A stretch of 40,940 bases of DNA from a virus: the IMG/VR virus record IMGVR_UViG_3300042526_000248, positions 1-40,940 of that record; one strand, written 5' to 3'. The notes under the pieces were generated by a model. The model saw only the letters and a list, made by a program, of their open reading frames with translations. It searched no databases and was not told where the DNA came from. Of this stretch, positions 1 to 6,125 are shown piece after piece (position 1 is the stretch's first letter; each line of letters opens with the position of its first letter). Made by a program: the position numbers and the translations under genes.

Positions 1-125
1 ACATTACTTTATTTATTGAAAGTATAAACAATAAAATAGTAAAACTAGAAAGAACAAACGAGATACTAGAAATTAGACGTTATAAGCGTATATTAGAAAT
101 AGTATGGAGTAATTATAAGAAATAA
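1..125 (+). CDS. 3' part of a 45-residue protein gene (cut by window start)
   Basis: The reading frame enters from the window edge and ends at a TAA at 123-125. It is the last 41 codons of the gene that is complete at 38803-38940. The product is a small, charged, probably helical peptide of unknown function. If the genome is circular this fragment does not exist as a separate gene. Confidence 0.8.
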   Translation, partial: ITLFIESINNKIVKLERTNEILEIRRYKRILEIVWSNYKK

Positions 126-152
126 TAAAATAAACCTTTAAAACAAAAGAAA

Positions 153-455
153 ATGAGAAAGATAACACAACAAGCAGTAAATAATTTTTATAACGCAAAA
201 GCATTTAAAAGCAACAATACAAACGTAATTGTAAAAGAAAACGTAACAATTTTAAAACTATATAATACAGAAATAGCATATCTATATAACGACCCACAAA
301 GAACGTTAAGTATAACGAATGGAGGATATGAAACAAACACAACAAAAGAACGTTTAAACGCCTTAAACGGGGTATCTATACAACAAAAAAAAGGCGTTTG
401 GTATTTGAACGGGAATGAATGGAGTGGTAAATTAATTGATATTAAAACGAAATAA
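153..455 (+). CDS. Hypothetical 100-residue protein (repeat gene)
   Basis: A soluble protein of 100 residues with many Asn, Lys and Thr, no membrane segment and no motif I recognise. An A-rich leader precedes the ATG, as is usual in Bacteroidota. It sits in a tight + strand run of very small genes and the next start follows within 2 bases. Codon choice (ACA, CAA, AAC, ATA) is richer in A and C than in the rest of the genome. It is repeated identically at 38968-39270. It is probably an early host-interaction protein, judged only by position and size. Confidence 0.75.
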   Translation: MRKITQQAVNNFYNAKAFKSNNTNVIVKENVTILKLYNTEIAYLYNDPQRTLSITNGGYETNTTKERLNALNGVSIQQKKGVWYLNGNEWSGKLIDIKTK

Positions 456-456
456 A

Positions 457-603
457 ATGTATATAATTACGGGAATAGACAGACAGGGCAAACGTTTCAG
501 GATAGAAACAGAAACGCCACAACATTACAATATTTATAAGGGAAGTTTATGGTTAAAATGTACCATAACAGAAAGAAAGAAACTAATTAAAAGATATTAT
601 TAA
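457..603 (+). CDS. Hypothetical 48-residue protein (repeat gene)
   Basis: An open frame from ATG 457 to TAA 603. It begins MYIITGIDRQGKRF and ends with a basic tail. The start lies 1 base after the previous stop and the next gene begins 1 base after its stop, so the frame fills the gap between two ORFs exactly. That makes translation plausible despite its size. The beta-rich start followed by a basic C-terminus may indicate a small nucleic-acid-binding protein, but this is a guess. The second copy is at 39272-39418. Confidence 0.6.
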   Translation: MYIITGIDRQGKRFRIETETPQHYNIYKGSLWLKCTITERKKLIKRYY

Positions 604-604
604 G

Positions 605-799
605 ATGAAACACGCAATAAAAACACTAGAAAAAAGCATACGACTAAACAAGGTATTAAGACTACCAATGTTCACACTTTGGGAAAATAGCGATAAGATG
701 CTAATATATTCAGATACTCAATACAACCATGCTGAAGCTGAAACACTAAGCGAATTAATAGAAATAGTAAAGGAAACTTATAACGTATCAATAATATGA
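605..799 (+). CDS. Hypothetical 64-residue protein (repeat gene)
   Basis: A small protein with a basic amphipathic start (MKHAIKTLEKSIRLNK) and an acidic helical end around LSELIEIVKET. No family is recognised. Its stop overlaps the next start in an ATGA-type arrangement, which suggests translational coupling in a polycistronic message. The second copy is at 39420-39614. Confidence 0.7.
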   Translation: MKHAIKTLEKSIRLNKVLRLPMFTLWENSDKMLIYSDTQYNHAEAETLSELIEIVKETYNVSII

Positions 800-969
800 A
801 GGCAAAAGCAAAACAATTAAAACAAGGATATACATTTACTAAAAACAATTATACTTTATTTTATTCAGCAGGAAGATATTTTTATACTGCATTATATAAA
901 AACGAGTCCGCGTATACATTAAAAGAACTAAAAAGAATAGTATTAATAAATCATAGTATAAGCATATGA
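796..969 (+). CDS. Hypothetical 57-residue protein (repeat gene)
   Basis: ATG at 796 overlaps the previous stop, and the frame closes at TGA 967-969, itself overlapping the next ATG at 966. The product has a Lys-rich start and an aromatic centre (TLFYSAGRYFYTALYK). It resembles the preceding 64-residue protein in ending with a helical LKELKRIV segment, so the two may be distant relatives. Function unknown. The second copy is at 39611-39784. Confidence 0.6.
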   Translation: MKAKAKQLKQGYTFTKNNYTLFYSAGRYFYTALYKNESAYTLKELKRIVLINHSISI

Positions 970-1052
970 ATGGATTACAACAATTAACCGCCTTAATACT
1001 TTTATATGTAGGTTACACACTAATAAAACTAACATTGATAAACTTAATATAA
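966..1052 (+). CDS. Predicted 28-residue single-span membrane peptide
   Basis: A 28-codon frame overlapping the previous gene's stop. Almost the whole peptide is one hydrophobic helix (LTALILLYVGYTLIKLTLI), long enough to cross a membrane once. Phages often encode such micro-proteins in early regions. The only support is coupling (ATGA overlap), hydrophobic character and snug fit between neighbours. The second copy is at 39781-39867. Confidence 0.45.
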   Translation: MNGLQQLTALILLYVGYTLIKLTLINLI

Positions 1053-1058
1053 TATAAC

Positions 1059-1361
1059 ATGAAAACATATACACTACCACAAATGAAAGATATGTACTAT
1101 GAATACATAAACAACTATATAACCATTTCAAGAATGGCAGAAGACTATCAAACAAGCGTCAACACAATATCCACAATACTAAACAAAATCAAACTACGAT
1201 ACAGAATAACAAACAGAACAATAACAATATATAAAAGCATAAGCAGAACAAGTTTACAAGCGATTGAATACATACCAATAAAAGATATAATACAACATAA
1301 TGAAGCAATACAATTAATACAAAATAAATACCCTGATTATATAATAGAAAGATATAACTAA
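1059..1361 (+). CDS. Putative helix-turn-helix protein, 100 residues
   Basis: Residues about 21-44 (ITISRMAEDYQTSVNTIS then TILNKI) have the spacing of a helix-turn-helix: a first helix around the small residue of MAEDY, a turn at QTS, and a second helix entering a Lys-rich stretch. The remainder is basic and Ile-rich. It is the last gene before the terminator at 1388-1417 and lies beside the large non-coding region 1418-2191, so it could bind there. That role is inferred. The second copy is at 39874-40176. Confidence 0.65.
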   Translation: MKTYTLPQMKDMYYEYINNYITISRMAEDYQTSVNTISTILNKIKLRYRITNRTITIYKSISRTSLQAIEYIPIKDIIQHNEAIQLIQNKYPDYIIERYN

Positions 1362-1387
1362 CTAAACAACACAACAAACAATAATAC

Positions 1388-1417
1388 AAGCCTTTACATA
1401 TAGTAAGGGCTTTTTTT
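1388..1417 (+). terminator. Intrinsic terminator of the small-gene operon
   Basis: A 10-bp stem pairs 1388-1397 with 1403-1412, with one G:U pair and a 5-base loop. A run of seven T follows at 1411-1417. It lies 27 bases after the stop of the helix-turn-helix gene and is repeated at 40203-40232. Confidence 0.85.
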
Positions 1418-2137
1418 ATATCAATACATTATAATCCAATAAAAAACACACAAAAAACATTAACAAACAACAAACAAAACCATATTATATATTTACACAA
1501 AAGAATAAAACAACTTTGCACAAAAGCTATAAAAACCATAGATTGAATTTACACAAAACCAAAATAAACTAAGTTCGCACCATTTATACAAATCCACAAC
1601 AATTGCAATTTAAAAAAACAAACCACAAAACAACCTAAACAACTGAAATACAACATACTTAACAATTTACTTAACACATAACGTCCTGAGAGTCAGGAGG
1701 GAGGGTGTACCCCATGCTCATGGAAAAAGGGTAAAAGTCTATATAGACATGCCTACAAAATTTCTGATTTTAAACACTTTCCAATTAAAAACTGCCTATA
1801 AAATTTCTAAAAAAAAACTAATGTTATTTAAAAAATTTTCGTGTAAATTATTGGATGTGAATTAAAGGCATGCAATCACGCACAGCATACCCAGAGCGAA
1901 GCTTCTAAGCGAGCCAATCAGAACATTACAAACTGTTAAAGGTTGGGATATAGTTACTCCAAGTTACCTGAGTGGGCAGGAGTGTCAATCGTTGTCGTAA
2001 AACGACGTTTACATGACGAAGTGAAGTTACAAGAAATAATTGACATAATCAAGTGTTTTAGTAATATATATGTAATTATTTGTTAAGTAGTTAGTTTATT
2101 GGACTGTGTATTTTTGTGTAATTTTTTAAATTAAGTG
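1418..2137. other. Large non-coding region with hairpins, palindrome and direct repeats
   Basis: No convincing gene in either strand. Bases 1441-1680 are strikingly G-poor on the + strand (by my count about 9 G to 50 C). From 1681 the strand becomes G-rich and then T-rich. Visible structure: hairpin 1684-1689/1693-1698; hairpin 1712-1715/1720-1723; 12-bp palindrome 1737-1748; direct repeat GCCTAnAAAATTTCT at 1751-1765 and 1794-1808; hairpin 1994-1998/2002-2006 (GTCGT-AAA-ACGAC); and TTTACACAAAA at 1492-1502 and 1548-1558. Candidate roles are origin, packaging site or structured RNA. Present again to the window end at 40233-40940. Confidence 0.7.
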
Positions 2138-2167
2138 TTGTTTTTAAATATTTAAAAGTTATCTTTG
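2138..2167 (+). promoter_or_regulatory. Bacteroidota-type promoter of the 2192 operon
   Basis: TTG at 2138-2140 and TATCTTTG at 2160-2167 (consensus TAnnTTTG) are separated by 19 bases. The expected start is near 2174, giving a leader of about 18 nt before the ATG at 2192. Confidence 0.75.
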
Positions 2168-2191
2168 TGATATAATTAAAAAGATAGAATT

Positions 2192-2569
2192 ATGAGTTAT
2201 TCAATGAAAGGAAAAGTTAAGGTAGTAGGAACTACTTTGCAGATTAGTGAGAAGTTCTCTAAGAGAGAGTTTGTAGTAACAGATGATACTAATATGTACC
2301 CACAAGACATTATGTTTCAGTTAACGCAAGATAAGTGTAATCTTATTGATAGTTTGGTTATTGGTGATGAAGTAGAGGTTAGTTTCAATCTTAGTGGTAG
2401 AGAATGGGTTAATCCTAAAGGCGAGAGTAAGTTCTTTAATACACTAGATGTATGGAAGGTTAATAAGATTGGTAGTAATGCTGTAAAGAATGCACAAGGA
2501 CAAGGGTTTGAACCTAAAGCTAGTGTTATGCCAATAGCAGAAGAAGTTAATGATGATTTACCATTTTAG
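2192..2569 (+). CDS. DUF3127-type single-stranded DNA-binding protein
   Basis: A 125-residue protein with an OB-fold-like N-terminal half (KGKVKVVGTTLQISEKFSKREFVV, with the GDEVEVSF strand near residue 60) and a flexible C-terminal part ending in the acidic tip DDLPF. That tip is the hallmark by which SSB proteins recruit partners. DUF3127 proteins are widespread in Bacteroidota and their phages and are treated as SSB-like. It is first in its operon, directly behind the 2138-2167 promoter, which fits an early replication or recombination role beside the ERF/exonuclease module further on. Confidence 0.85.
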   Translation: MSYSMKGKVKVVGTTLQISEKFSKREFVVTDDTNMYPQDIMFQLTQDKCNLIDSLVIGDEVEVSFNLSGREWVNPKGESKFFNTLDVWKVNKIGSNAVKNAQGQGFEPKASVMPIAEEVNDDLPF

Positions 2570-2571
2570 TT

Positions 2572-2892
2572 ATGTGGTATAAAATAATTTTAAAAGATGG
2601 TACGATTATTCATTATGAAGATTCTATCACAGACTTTCCAGATTTTCTTAAAGAAGCAACAGCCAATGTTGGAAGTGAATGGAAATATTATAGAGATACA
2701 ATTCTTGGGTATTTAATTGGATTTAGAATTAGCGATATTAAATATATAGTTGAAGTTTTAGAGGATGAAGCTACTGACTTAATAAGAATAAAGAATGGAG
2801 AGTCTTTACTAAAAAATACTGCTATGCCTAAGTCAAGGTTTGCTCAAAGATTAGAAGAATTAATGAAACAAAAAGAAAATGAACAAAATTAA
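2572..2892 (+). CDS. Hypothetical 106-residue protein
   Basis: A soluble acidic protein with no recognised family. It begins with a beta hairpin-like stretch (WYKIILKDGTIIHYEDS) and ends in a charged helix (RFAQRLEELMKQKENEQ). It starts 2 bases after the SSB-like gene and its end overlaps the next start (2879), so it is part of the same operon. Confidence 0.75.
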   Translation: MWYKIILKDGTIIHYEDSITDFPDFLKEATANVGSEWKYYRDTILGYLIGFRISDIKYIVEVLEDEATDLIRIKNGESLLKNTAMPKSRFAQRLEELMKQKENEQN

Positions 2893-3100
2893 GAAAGGTT
2901 TTAAATTATTTATCGGTGTCTTATTGATGCCGATAATGTTTTCTGTATTCGTTGCAGATAGATTAGTAGTTGTACCATTTGTTTGGTTAAAGACTGATAC
3001 TTTATTGAATTGGTTACGTAACAATAGTGCTATGGTAGAGAGTTTTATTAGAGTATGTTTTGCTTTAGTAATTTACTTATTGTTGAACTGGATATTTTAA
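2879..3100 (+). CDS. Small membrane protein, two predicted spans
   Basis: 73 residues with a basic start (MNKIKKGFK), one hydrophobic span at about 10-36 (LFIGVLLMPIMFSVFVA then VVVPFVW), and a second at the C-terminus (FIRVCFALVIYLLLNWIF). It overlaps the preceding gene by 14 bases. The location is outside the lysis block, so a holin role is less likely than a membrane function early in infection, for example superinfection exclusion. That function is a guess. Confidence 0.7.
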   Translation: MNKIKKGFKLFIGVLLMPIMFSVFVADRLVVVPFVWLKTDTLLNWLRNNSAMVESFIRVCFALVIYLLLNWIF

Positions 3101-3105
3101 TAAAG

Positions 3106-3495
3106 ATGAAAGAAATATTTAAAGAAGGAGACAGAGTGTTTCATGTTGAGTATGGATGGGGTGTAGTACGTTTTGAAGAAAGTATTAATTTTCCAATACT
3201 TGTTGATTTTAGTGAAGACGAAGTGATGTCATTTACTTTAGATGGCAAAGAAACAACCGAGTCTAAGCAATCATTACTTTCATTCACAGAATACACCTTA
3301 TTGGGTTTTAGTCAAGAAAGACCAATTATGCTTCCTGAGGTTGGTGAATTATGTTTAGTTAGAGATTATAATGATGAGTCTTGGTTGGCTAGAGAATTTG
3401 CTGAGTATAGACATGGATTATTTATATGTCAAGCAGTTCATGGTCAGGGTGAGGTCGAATGGAAATATATGAAACGAATTAAAATACTTGACTAA
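3106..3495 (+). CDS. SH3-like/KOW-type domain protein, 129 residues
   Basis: The chosen start (ATG 3106, MKEIFKEGDRV) follows the previous gene's stop by 5 bases; a longer frame from 3055 would run through that gene. Residues 8-22 carry GDRVFHVEYGWGVV, the pattern of small beta-barrel domains seen in CarD/UvrD-tail and KOW-like modules. A second barrel-like segment occurs later (EVGELCLVRDYNDESW). Proteins of this shape recur in Bacteroidota phages without known function. The preceding conserved phrase SFTEYTLLGFSQERP is typical of that group as I recall it. Confidence 0.65.
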   Translation: MKEIFKEGDRVFHVEYGWGVVRFEESINFPILVDFSEDEVMSFTLDGKETTESKQSLLSFTEYTLLGFSQERPIMLPEVGELCLVRDYNDESWLAREFAEYRHGLFICQAVHGQGEVEWKYMKRIKILD

Positions 3496-3620
3496 TGAAA
3501 CTATCAAAGCGTGAACTATTCGCAATACGATTTAGATTTCGTGAGAATAGAAAAGGAGTGTTTAACTTCTATAGAAAGCTAAGAAAACAAATGAATATGT
3601 TAAATGACGATTTAAACTAA
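3495..3620 (+). CDS. Hypothetical 41-residue basic peptide
   Basis: ATG 3495 overlaps the preceding TAA, and the frame ends at 3620, 6 bases before the HNH gene. The peptide is strongly basic (KRELFAIRFRFRENRKG) and predicted helical, so nucleic-acid contact is plausible. Support is position, coupling and clean fit only. Confidence 0.5.
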   Translation: MKLSKRELFAIRFRFRENRKGVFNFYRKLRKQMNMLNDDLN

Positions 3621-3626
3621 AGAAAG

Positions 3627-4118
3627 ATGAAAGAAGTATGGGTAGATATAACTGGATATGAAGGGTTATATCAAGTGAGTAGTTTAGGAAGGATAAAATC
3701 ATTGAGGCATGGTAGAAATGCAATTATGAAAAATGGAACTAGTAGACAATACTTAAATGTTTCACTTTATTTAGGTGGTATTTCAAAAACATTTGTTGTT
3801 CATAAATTAGTTGCAATGGCTTTTTTAAATCATAAACCAGATGGAACACAAGATTTAGTTGTAGACCATATTAATGATGTTAAAACAGATAATAGAGTTG
3901 AAAATTTGCAAGTTATAACAAGTCGTGAAAACGTATCCAAAAAACAAGGCAATTATACAAGCAGATTTAAAGGTGTATGTTGGCATAAAGCTACTGGAAA
4001 ATGGAGGGCTAAATTAAGTGTTAAATATAAATCTTATTGGTTAGGTGTATTTAATACAGAAGAAGAAGCAAGTGAAGTATATCAAAATAAATTAAAAGAA
4101 ATATTATGCAAGGATTAA
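3627..4118 (+). CDS. HNH homing endonuclease (NUMOD4-HNH-AP2)
   Basis: 163 residues in three modules. NUMOD4 is at about 5-26 (W5, then ITGYEGLYQVSSLGRIKSL). The HNH core has H59 (VVHKLVA), D80-H81 (VVDHIND) and N93 (VENLQ). An AP2-like DNA-binding tail lies at about 112-158 (FKGVCWHKATGKW, then YWLGVFNTEEEA). The family makes site-specific double-strand breaks and spreads as free-standing mobile genes. It sits between small genes and overlaps the MazG start by 13 bases. It is a clear paralogue of the endonuclease at 26692-27207; both share the FLNHKP and DNRVENLQ stretches. Confidence 0.93.
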   Translation: MKEVWVDITGYEGLYQVSSLGRIKSLRHGRNAIMKNGTSRQYLNVSLYLGGISKTFVVHKLVAMAFLNHKPDGTQDLVVDHINDVKTDNRVENLQVITSRENVSKKQGNYTSRFKGVCWHKATGKWRAKLSVKYKSYWLGVFNTEEEASEVYQNKLKEILCKD

Positions 4119-4399
4119 AAAAAGAAATATTAAAATGGGGAAACAACAAGAATCTATTACATTACGAAAATAGATTTAAACAGTTTGGGAAACTTTTAGA
4201 GGAAGTGAATGAATTGTATAATGCAATGGTCGATAACAATCAAGAAGAAATCATAGATAGTTTGGGTGACATAAAAGTTGTTATTACAATACTTGCTGAA
4301 CAATTAGGTTTTGATATTGATGAGTGTGAAGAAATTGCTTATCAAGAAATTAAAAACCGAACTGGTAAAACTATTAACGGAACTTTTATAAAGGACTAA
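4106..4399 (+). CDS. MazG-like nucleoside triphosphate pyrophosphohydrolase
   Basis: 97 residues with the all-alpha MazG signature: E32-E33-x-x-E36 (KLLEEVNEL), followed after about 14 residues by D51-x-x-x-D55 (DSLGDIKVV), the magnesium-binding acids. The family hydrolyses (d)NTPs to monophosphates. In phages it is thought to alter nucleotide pools or ppGpp signalling. It overlaps the HNH gene and its TAA shares a base with the next ATG (4399), so the three are coupled. Length fits a single-domain phage MazG. Confidence 0.88.
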   Translation: MQGLKKEILKWGNNKNLLHYENRFKQFGKLLEEVNELYNAMVDNNQEEIIDSLGDIKVVITILAEQLGFDIDECEEIAYQEIKNRTGKTINGTFIKD

Positions 4400-4989
4400 T
4401 GGGAATGTACCAACATAAAGATAGTGGTGTAGTCTGTAAGTTTATAGGCTATACCTCTGATGGTTCTGTAGGATTAAGAATAGGAACTGATAGTCATTGT
4501 TTACCTATAAAAGATTTTAAATTATACTACATAAAGTTTGACGTTAGATGTGGCGACTTATTAGAATCTGAAAACTTTGTAGTTAAATTCTACCATTTTT
4601 TAGGTGATGATTATGAAAATTTCCTTGGTGAACTTGTAGAATGTAAAAGTGGTGGTAAAATTGAAGGTATAAACACTTTTACAACTGAATTTTTTAGAAC
4701 AATGAGTAAAGATAAAATAACTGAAAAACTAGATAAGATTAATAACTTAGACCAAAAAGAGGAATACGACTTCGTTAATCCAGAACACTACAAACGTGGT
4801 AGTATGGAAGTAATCGACATGATGAAACTTTTATGGGGTACAGAAGCATTGATTGCGCATTGTGAGATGACAGAATTTAAGTACAGAATGAGATTGGGTA
4901 GAAAACCAGACCAACCTACAGATAGGGATTTACAAAAAGCCTTATGGTATCAAGAAAAAGCTAAAAAATTACGTGATGAGTTACGCTAG
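4399..4989 (+). CDS. DUF3310 protein with extra N-terminal domain, 196 residues
   Basis: The C-terminal 75 residues match DUF3310: NPEHY at 127-131, GSMEVIDMM, then CEMTEFKYRMRLGRKP and a final helix with ALWYQEKAKKL. In other phages this domain is annotated as a nucleotide kinase-like or SaV protein; its biochemical role is unsettled. The first 110 residues form a separate beta-rich part not recognised. Adjacent MazG suggests a shared nucleotide-metabolism setting. The start could also be Met3 (4405). Confidence 0.8.
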   Translation: MGMYQHKDSGVVCKFIGYTSDGSVGLRIGTDSHCLPIKDFKLYYIKFDVRCGDLLESENFVVKFYHFLGDDYENFLGELVECKSGGKIEGINTFTTEFFRTMSKDKITEKLDKINNLDQKEEYDFVNPEHYKRGSMEVIDMMKLLWGTEALIAHCEMTEFKYRMRLGRKPDQPTDRDLQKALWYQEKAKKLRDELR

Positions 4990-5176
4990 AAAACAAAAAA
5001 GACAATTAAAGCGTGATTTTAAAGACCCAATCAAACGCACTAAGATTGTTGAAATACATAACACTAAAGTTCGTAAACAACAAAAGAAAGACAAGAGGTT
5101 CGAGGTTATCGTGACCTCTTGCTTCATGTTGGGGTTAATCGTAATAATTGCATTGAAACTATGGAAGGTGATTTAA
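4976..5176 (+). CDS. Small basic protein with C-terminal membrane anchor
   Basis: 66 residues. I chose ATG 4976 (MSYARKQKR) over the GTG three bases earlier. The N-terminal 40 residues are very basic (KRQLKRDFKDPIKRTK). Residues about 44-62 form a membrane span (VIVTSCFMLGLIVIIALK). Positive charge before the span predicts a cytoplasmic N-terminus. It overlaps the genes on both sides by 14-16 bases. Function unknown. Confidence 0.65.
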   Translation: MSYARKQKRQLKRDFKDPIKRTKIVEIHNTKVRKQQKKDKRFEVIVTSCFMLGLIVIIALKLWKVI

Positions 5177-5433
5177 GTTTTGGTAGTTTTTCACTAGATG
5201 AATTAAACTTAGATATTCAATTAGATGCTTTAAACTTTGATTCATTCGATAATATGTTTGAACCACAAGAAGCACCTACAGAACAGCGTTCACACTTTAT
5301 AGTAATATGTACCAACGAAGAACAAGACGAGTTGATTCGTGAAAAGTTTAACCTTGGATTGAAAACTAAATCTGGCAGAGGTAAATACGAAACGAATATT
5401 ATTCAAGCAGAACAATTAATTGATTTATTCTAA
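5161..5433 (+). CDS. Hypothetical acidic 90-residue protein upstream of terminase
   Basis: The start is taken at ATG 5161 (MEGDLSFGSFSLDEL), overlapping the previous stop by 16 bases. The first 45 residues are acidic and hydrophobic. The second half carries HFIVICTNEEQDELI and a basic KTKSGRGKY stretch, resembling a small alpha/beta fold. Its stop overlaps the terminase small subunit start, which ties it to the packaging operon. No family assigned. Confidence 0.7.
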   Translation: MEGDLSFGSFSLDELNLDIQLDALNFDSFDNMFEPQEAPTEQRSHFIVICTNEEQDELIREKFNLGLKTKSGRGKYETNIIQAEQLIDLF

Positions 5434-6125
5434 TGGAACAAAACGAAGAATCTGAACCTAAAAAACCTAAGGTTACAAGACCAAGAAAGAAAAAGGTAGA
5501 GCCAAGAGGTGTAAAAGCTGGTACTAAGCGTGGTAAATACGTTATAAAACCTAAAAAACGTGGTGATGAAGGACTTTCTTTCATTGAAAAAGTACAATTT
5601 AGGAACAAATACAGCGAAAAAGAGGTAAAAGAAGCACTTTATCCATTAAAAGTACCTAAACCAGAAGATGTCACTAAAAAAGACGAACCTATAGAAGTTG
5701 AACAAACTGATGTACCTAAAAGAAACCTTGGTGGTAGACCTAAAGGTAGATTAAATAGAAGTACAGTTGTTCGTGCTATTTTAGAAGCTACACGATGGGG
5801 AAAAGACCCTATTACTGGTATTGAGTCATATATTCCTATAGAATATCAAATGACACTAGCTATTTTACAGAAAGCACTTAAAGGTGATGTAAATGCCTAT
5901 AAAGCATTGATGGATAATGCGTATAAACCTCACGCACAAGAAGTTGAAAGTAAAAACGTAACAGTTGATATTAGCAATTTTTCAGAAGAAGATATTAAAG
6001 CACTATTAAATGATGACGACGATGACGAACCAGACTACTTTAGAGAACAAGAACTTGCACTCGGAGAACGAGCAGAAGATAGCGACGAAGGAAGAGGCGA
6101 GGAAAGCACTGGAATACCATCTTAG
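5433..6125 (+). CDS. Putative terminase small subunit (DUF5681-like)
   Basis: 230 residues. A Lys/Arg/Pro-rich N-terminal tail (first 45 residues) is followed at about 96-110 by GGRPKGRLNRSTVVR, the DUF5681 motif found directly before terminase large subunits. A helical core comes next (MTLAILQKALKGDVNAYKALM) and a very acidic end (DDDDDEPDYF). The terminase small subunit recognises phage DNA for packaging. The large subunit overlaps it by 116 bases in another frame, strong contextual support. Small subunits diverge widely, so the call depends mainly on context. Confidence 0.72.
   Translation: MEQNEESEPKKPKVTRPRKKKVEPRGVKAGTKRGKYVIKPKKRGDEGLSFIEKVQFRNKYSEKEVKEALYPLKVPKPEDVTKKDEPIEVEQTDVPKRNLGGRPKGRLNRSTVVRAILEATRWGKDPITGIESYIPIEYQMTLAILQKALKGDVNAYKALMDNAYKPHAQEVESKNVTVDISNFSEEDIKALLNDDDDDEPDYFREQELALGERAEDSDEGRGEESTGIPS

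Larger units (their letters stand above)
1..2125. repeat. Left copy of 2125-bp terminal direct repeat
   Basis: Bases 1-2125 match 38816-40940 at a constant offset of 38815. The one difference I found is at 2065 (T) against 40880 (A). The left end cuts a small gene at its fifth codon; the intact copy of that gene starts at 38803. The right end lies inside a T-rich stretch just upstream of the promoter at 2138-2167. This fits either a contig self-overlap of a circular or permuted genome, or true long terminal repeats. A break inside a gene and a single mismatch close to the contig end favour self-overlap, but sequence alone cannot decide. Confidence 0.97.

Noticed and set aside
943-1155. Minus-strand open frame of 70 codons (also at 39758-39970)
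   Set aside because: It lies wholly over three coupled + strand genes and is the low-complexity reverse complement of A-rich coding DNA.
1059-1361. Integrase or CI-type repressor (lysogeny module)
   Set aside because: The only regulator-like product here is a 100-residue helix-turn-helix candidate; no recombinase motif occurs anywhere in the window.
1930-2010. tRNA-like or structured RNA in the G-rich non-coding part
   Set aside because: No acceptor stem, T-loop GGTTCRA or anticodon arm could be assembled; only separate small hairpins are seen.
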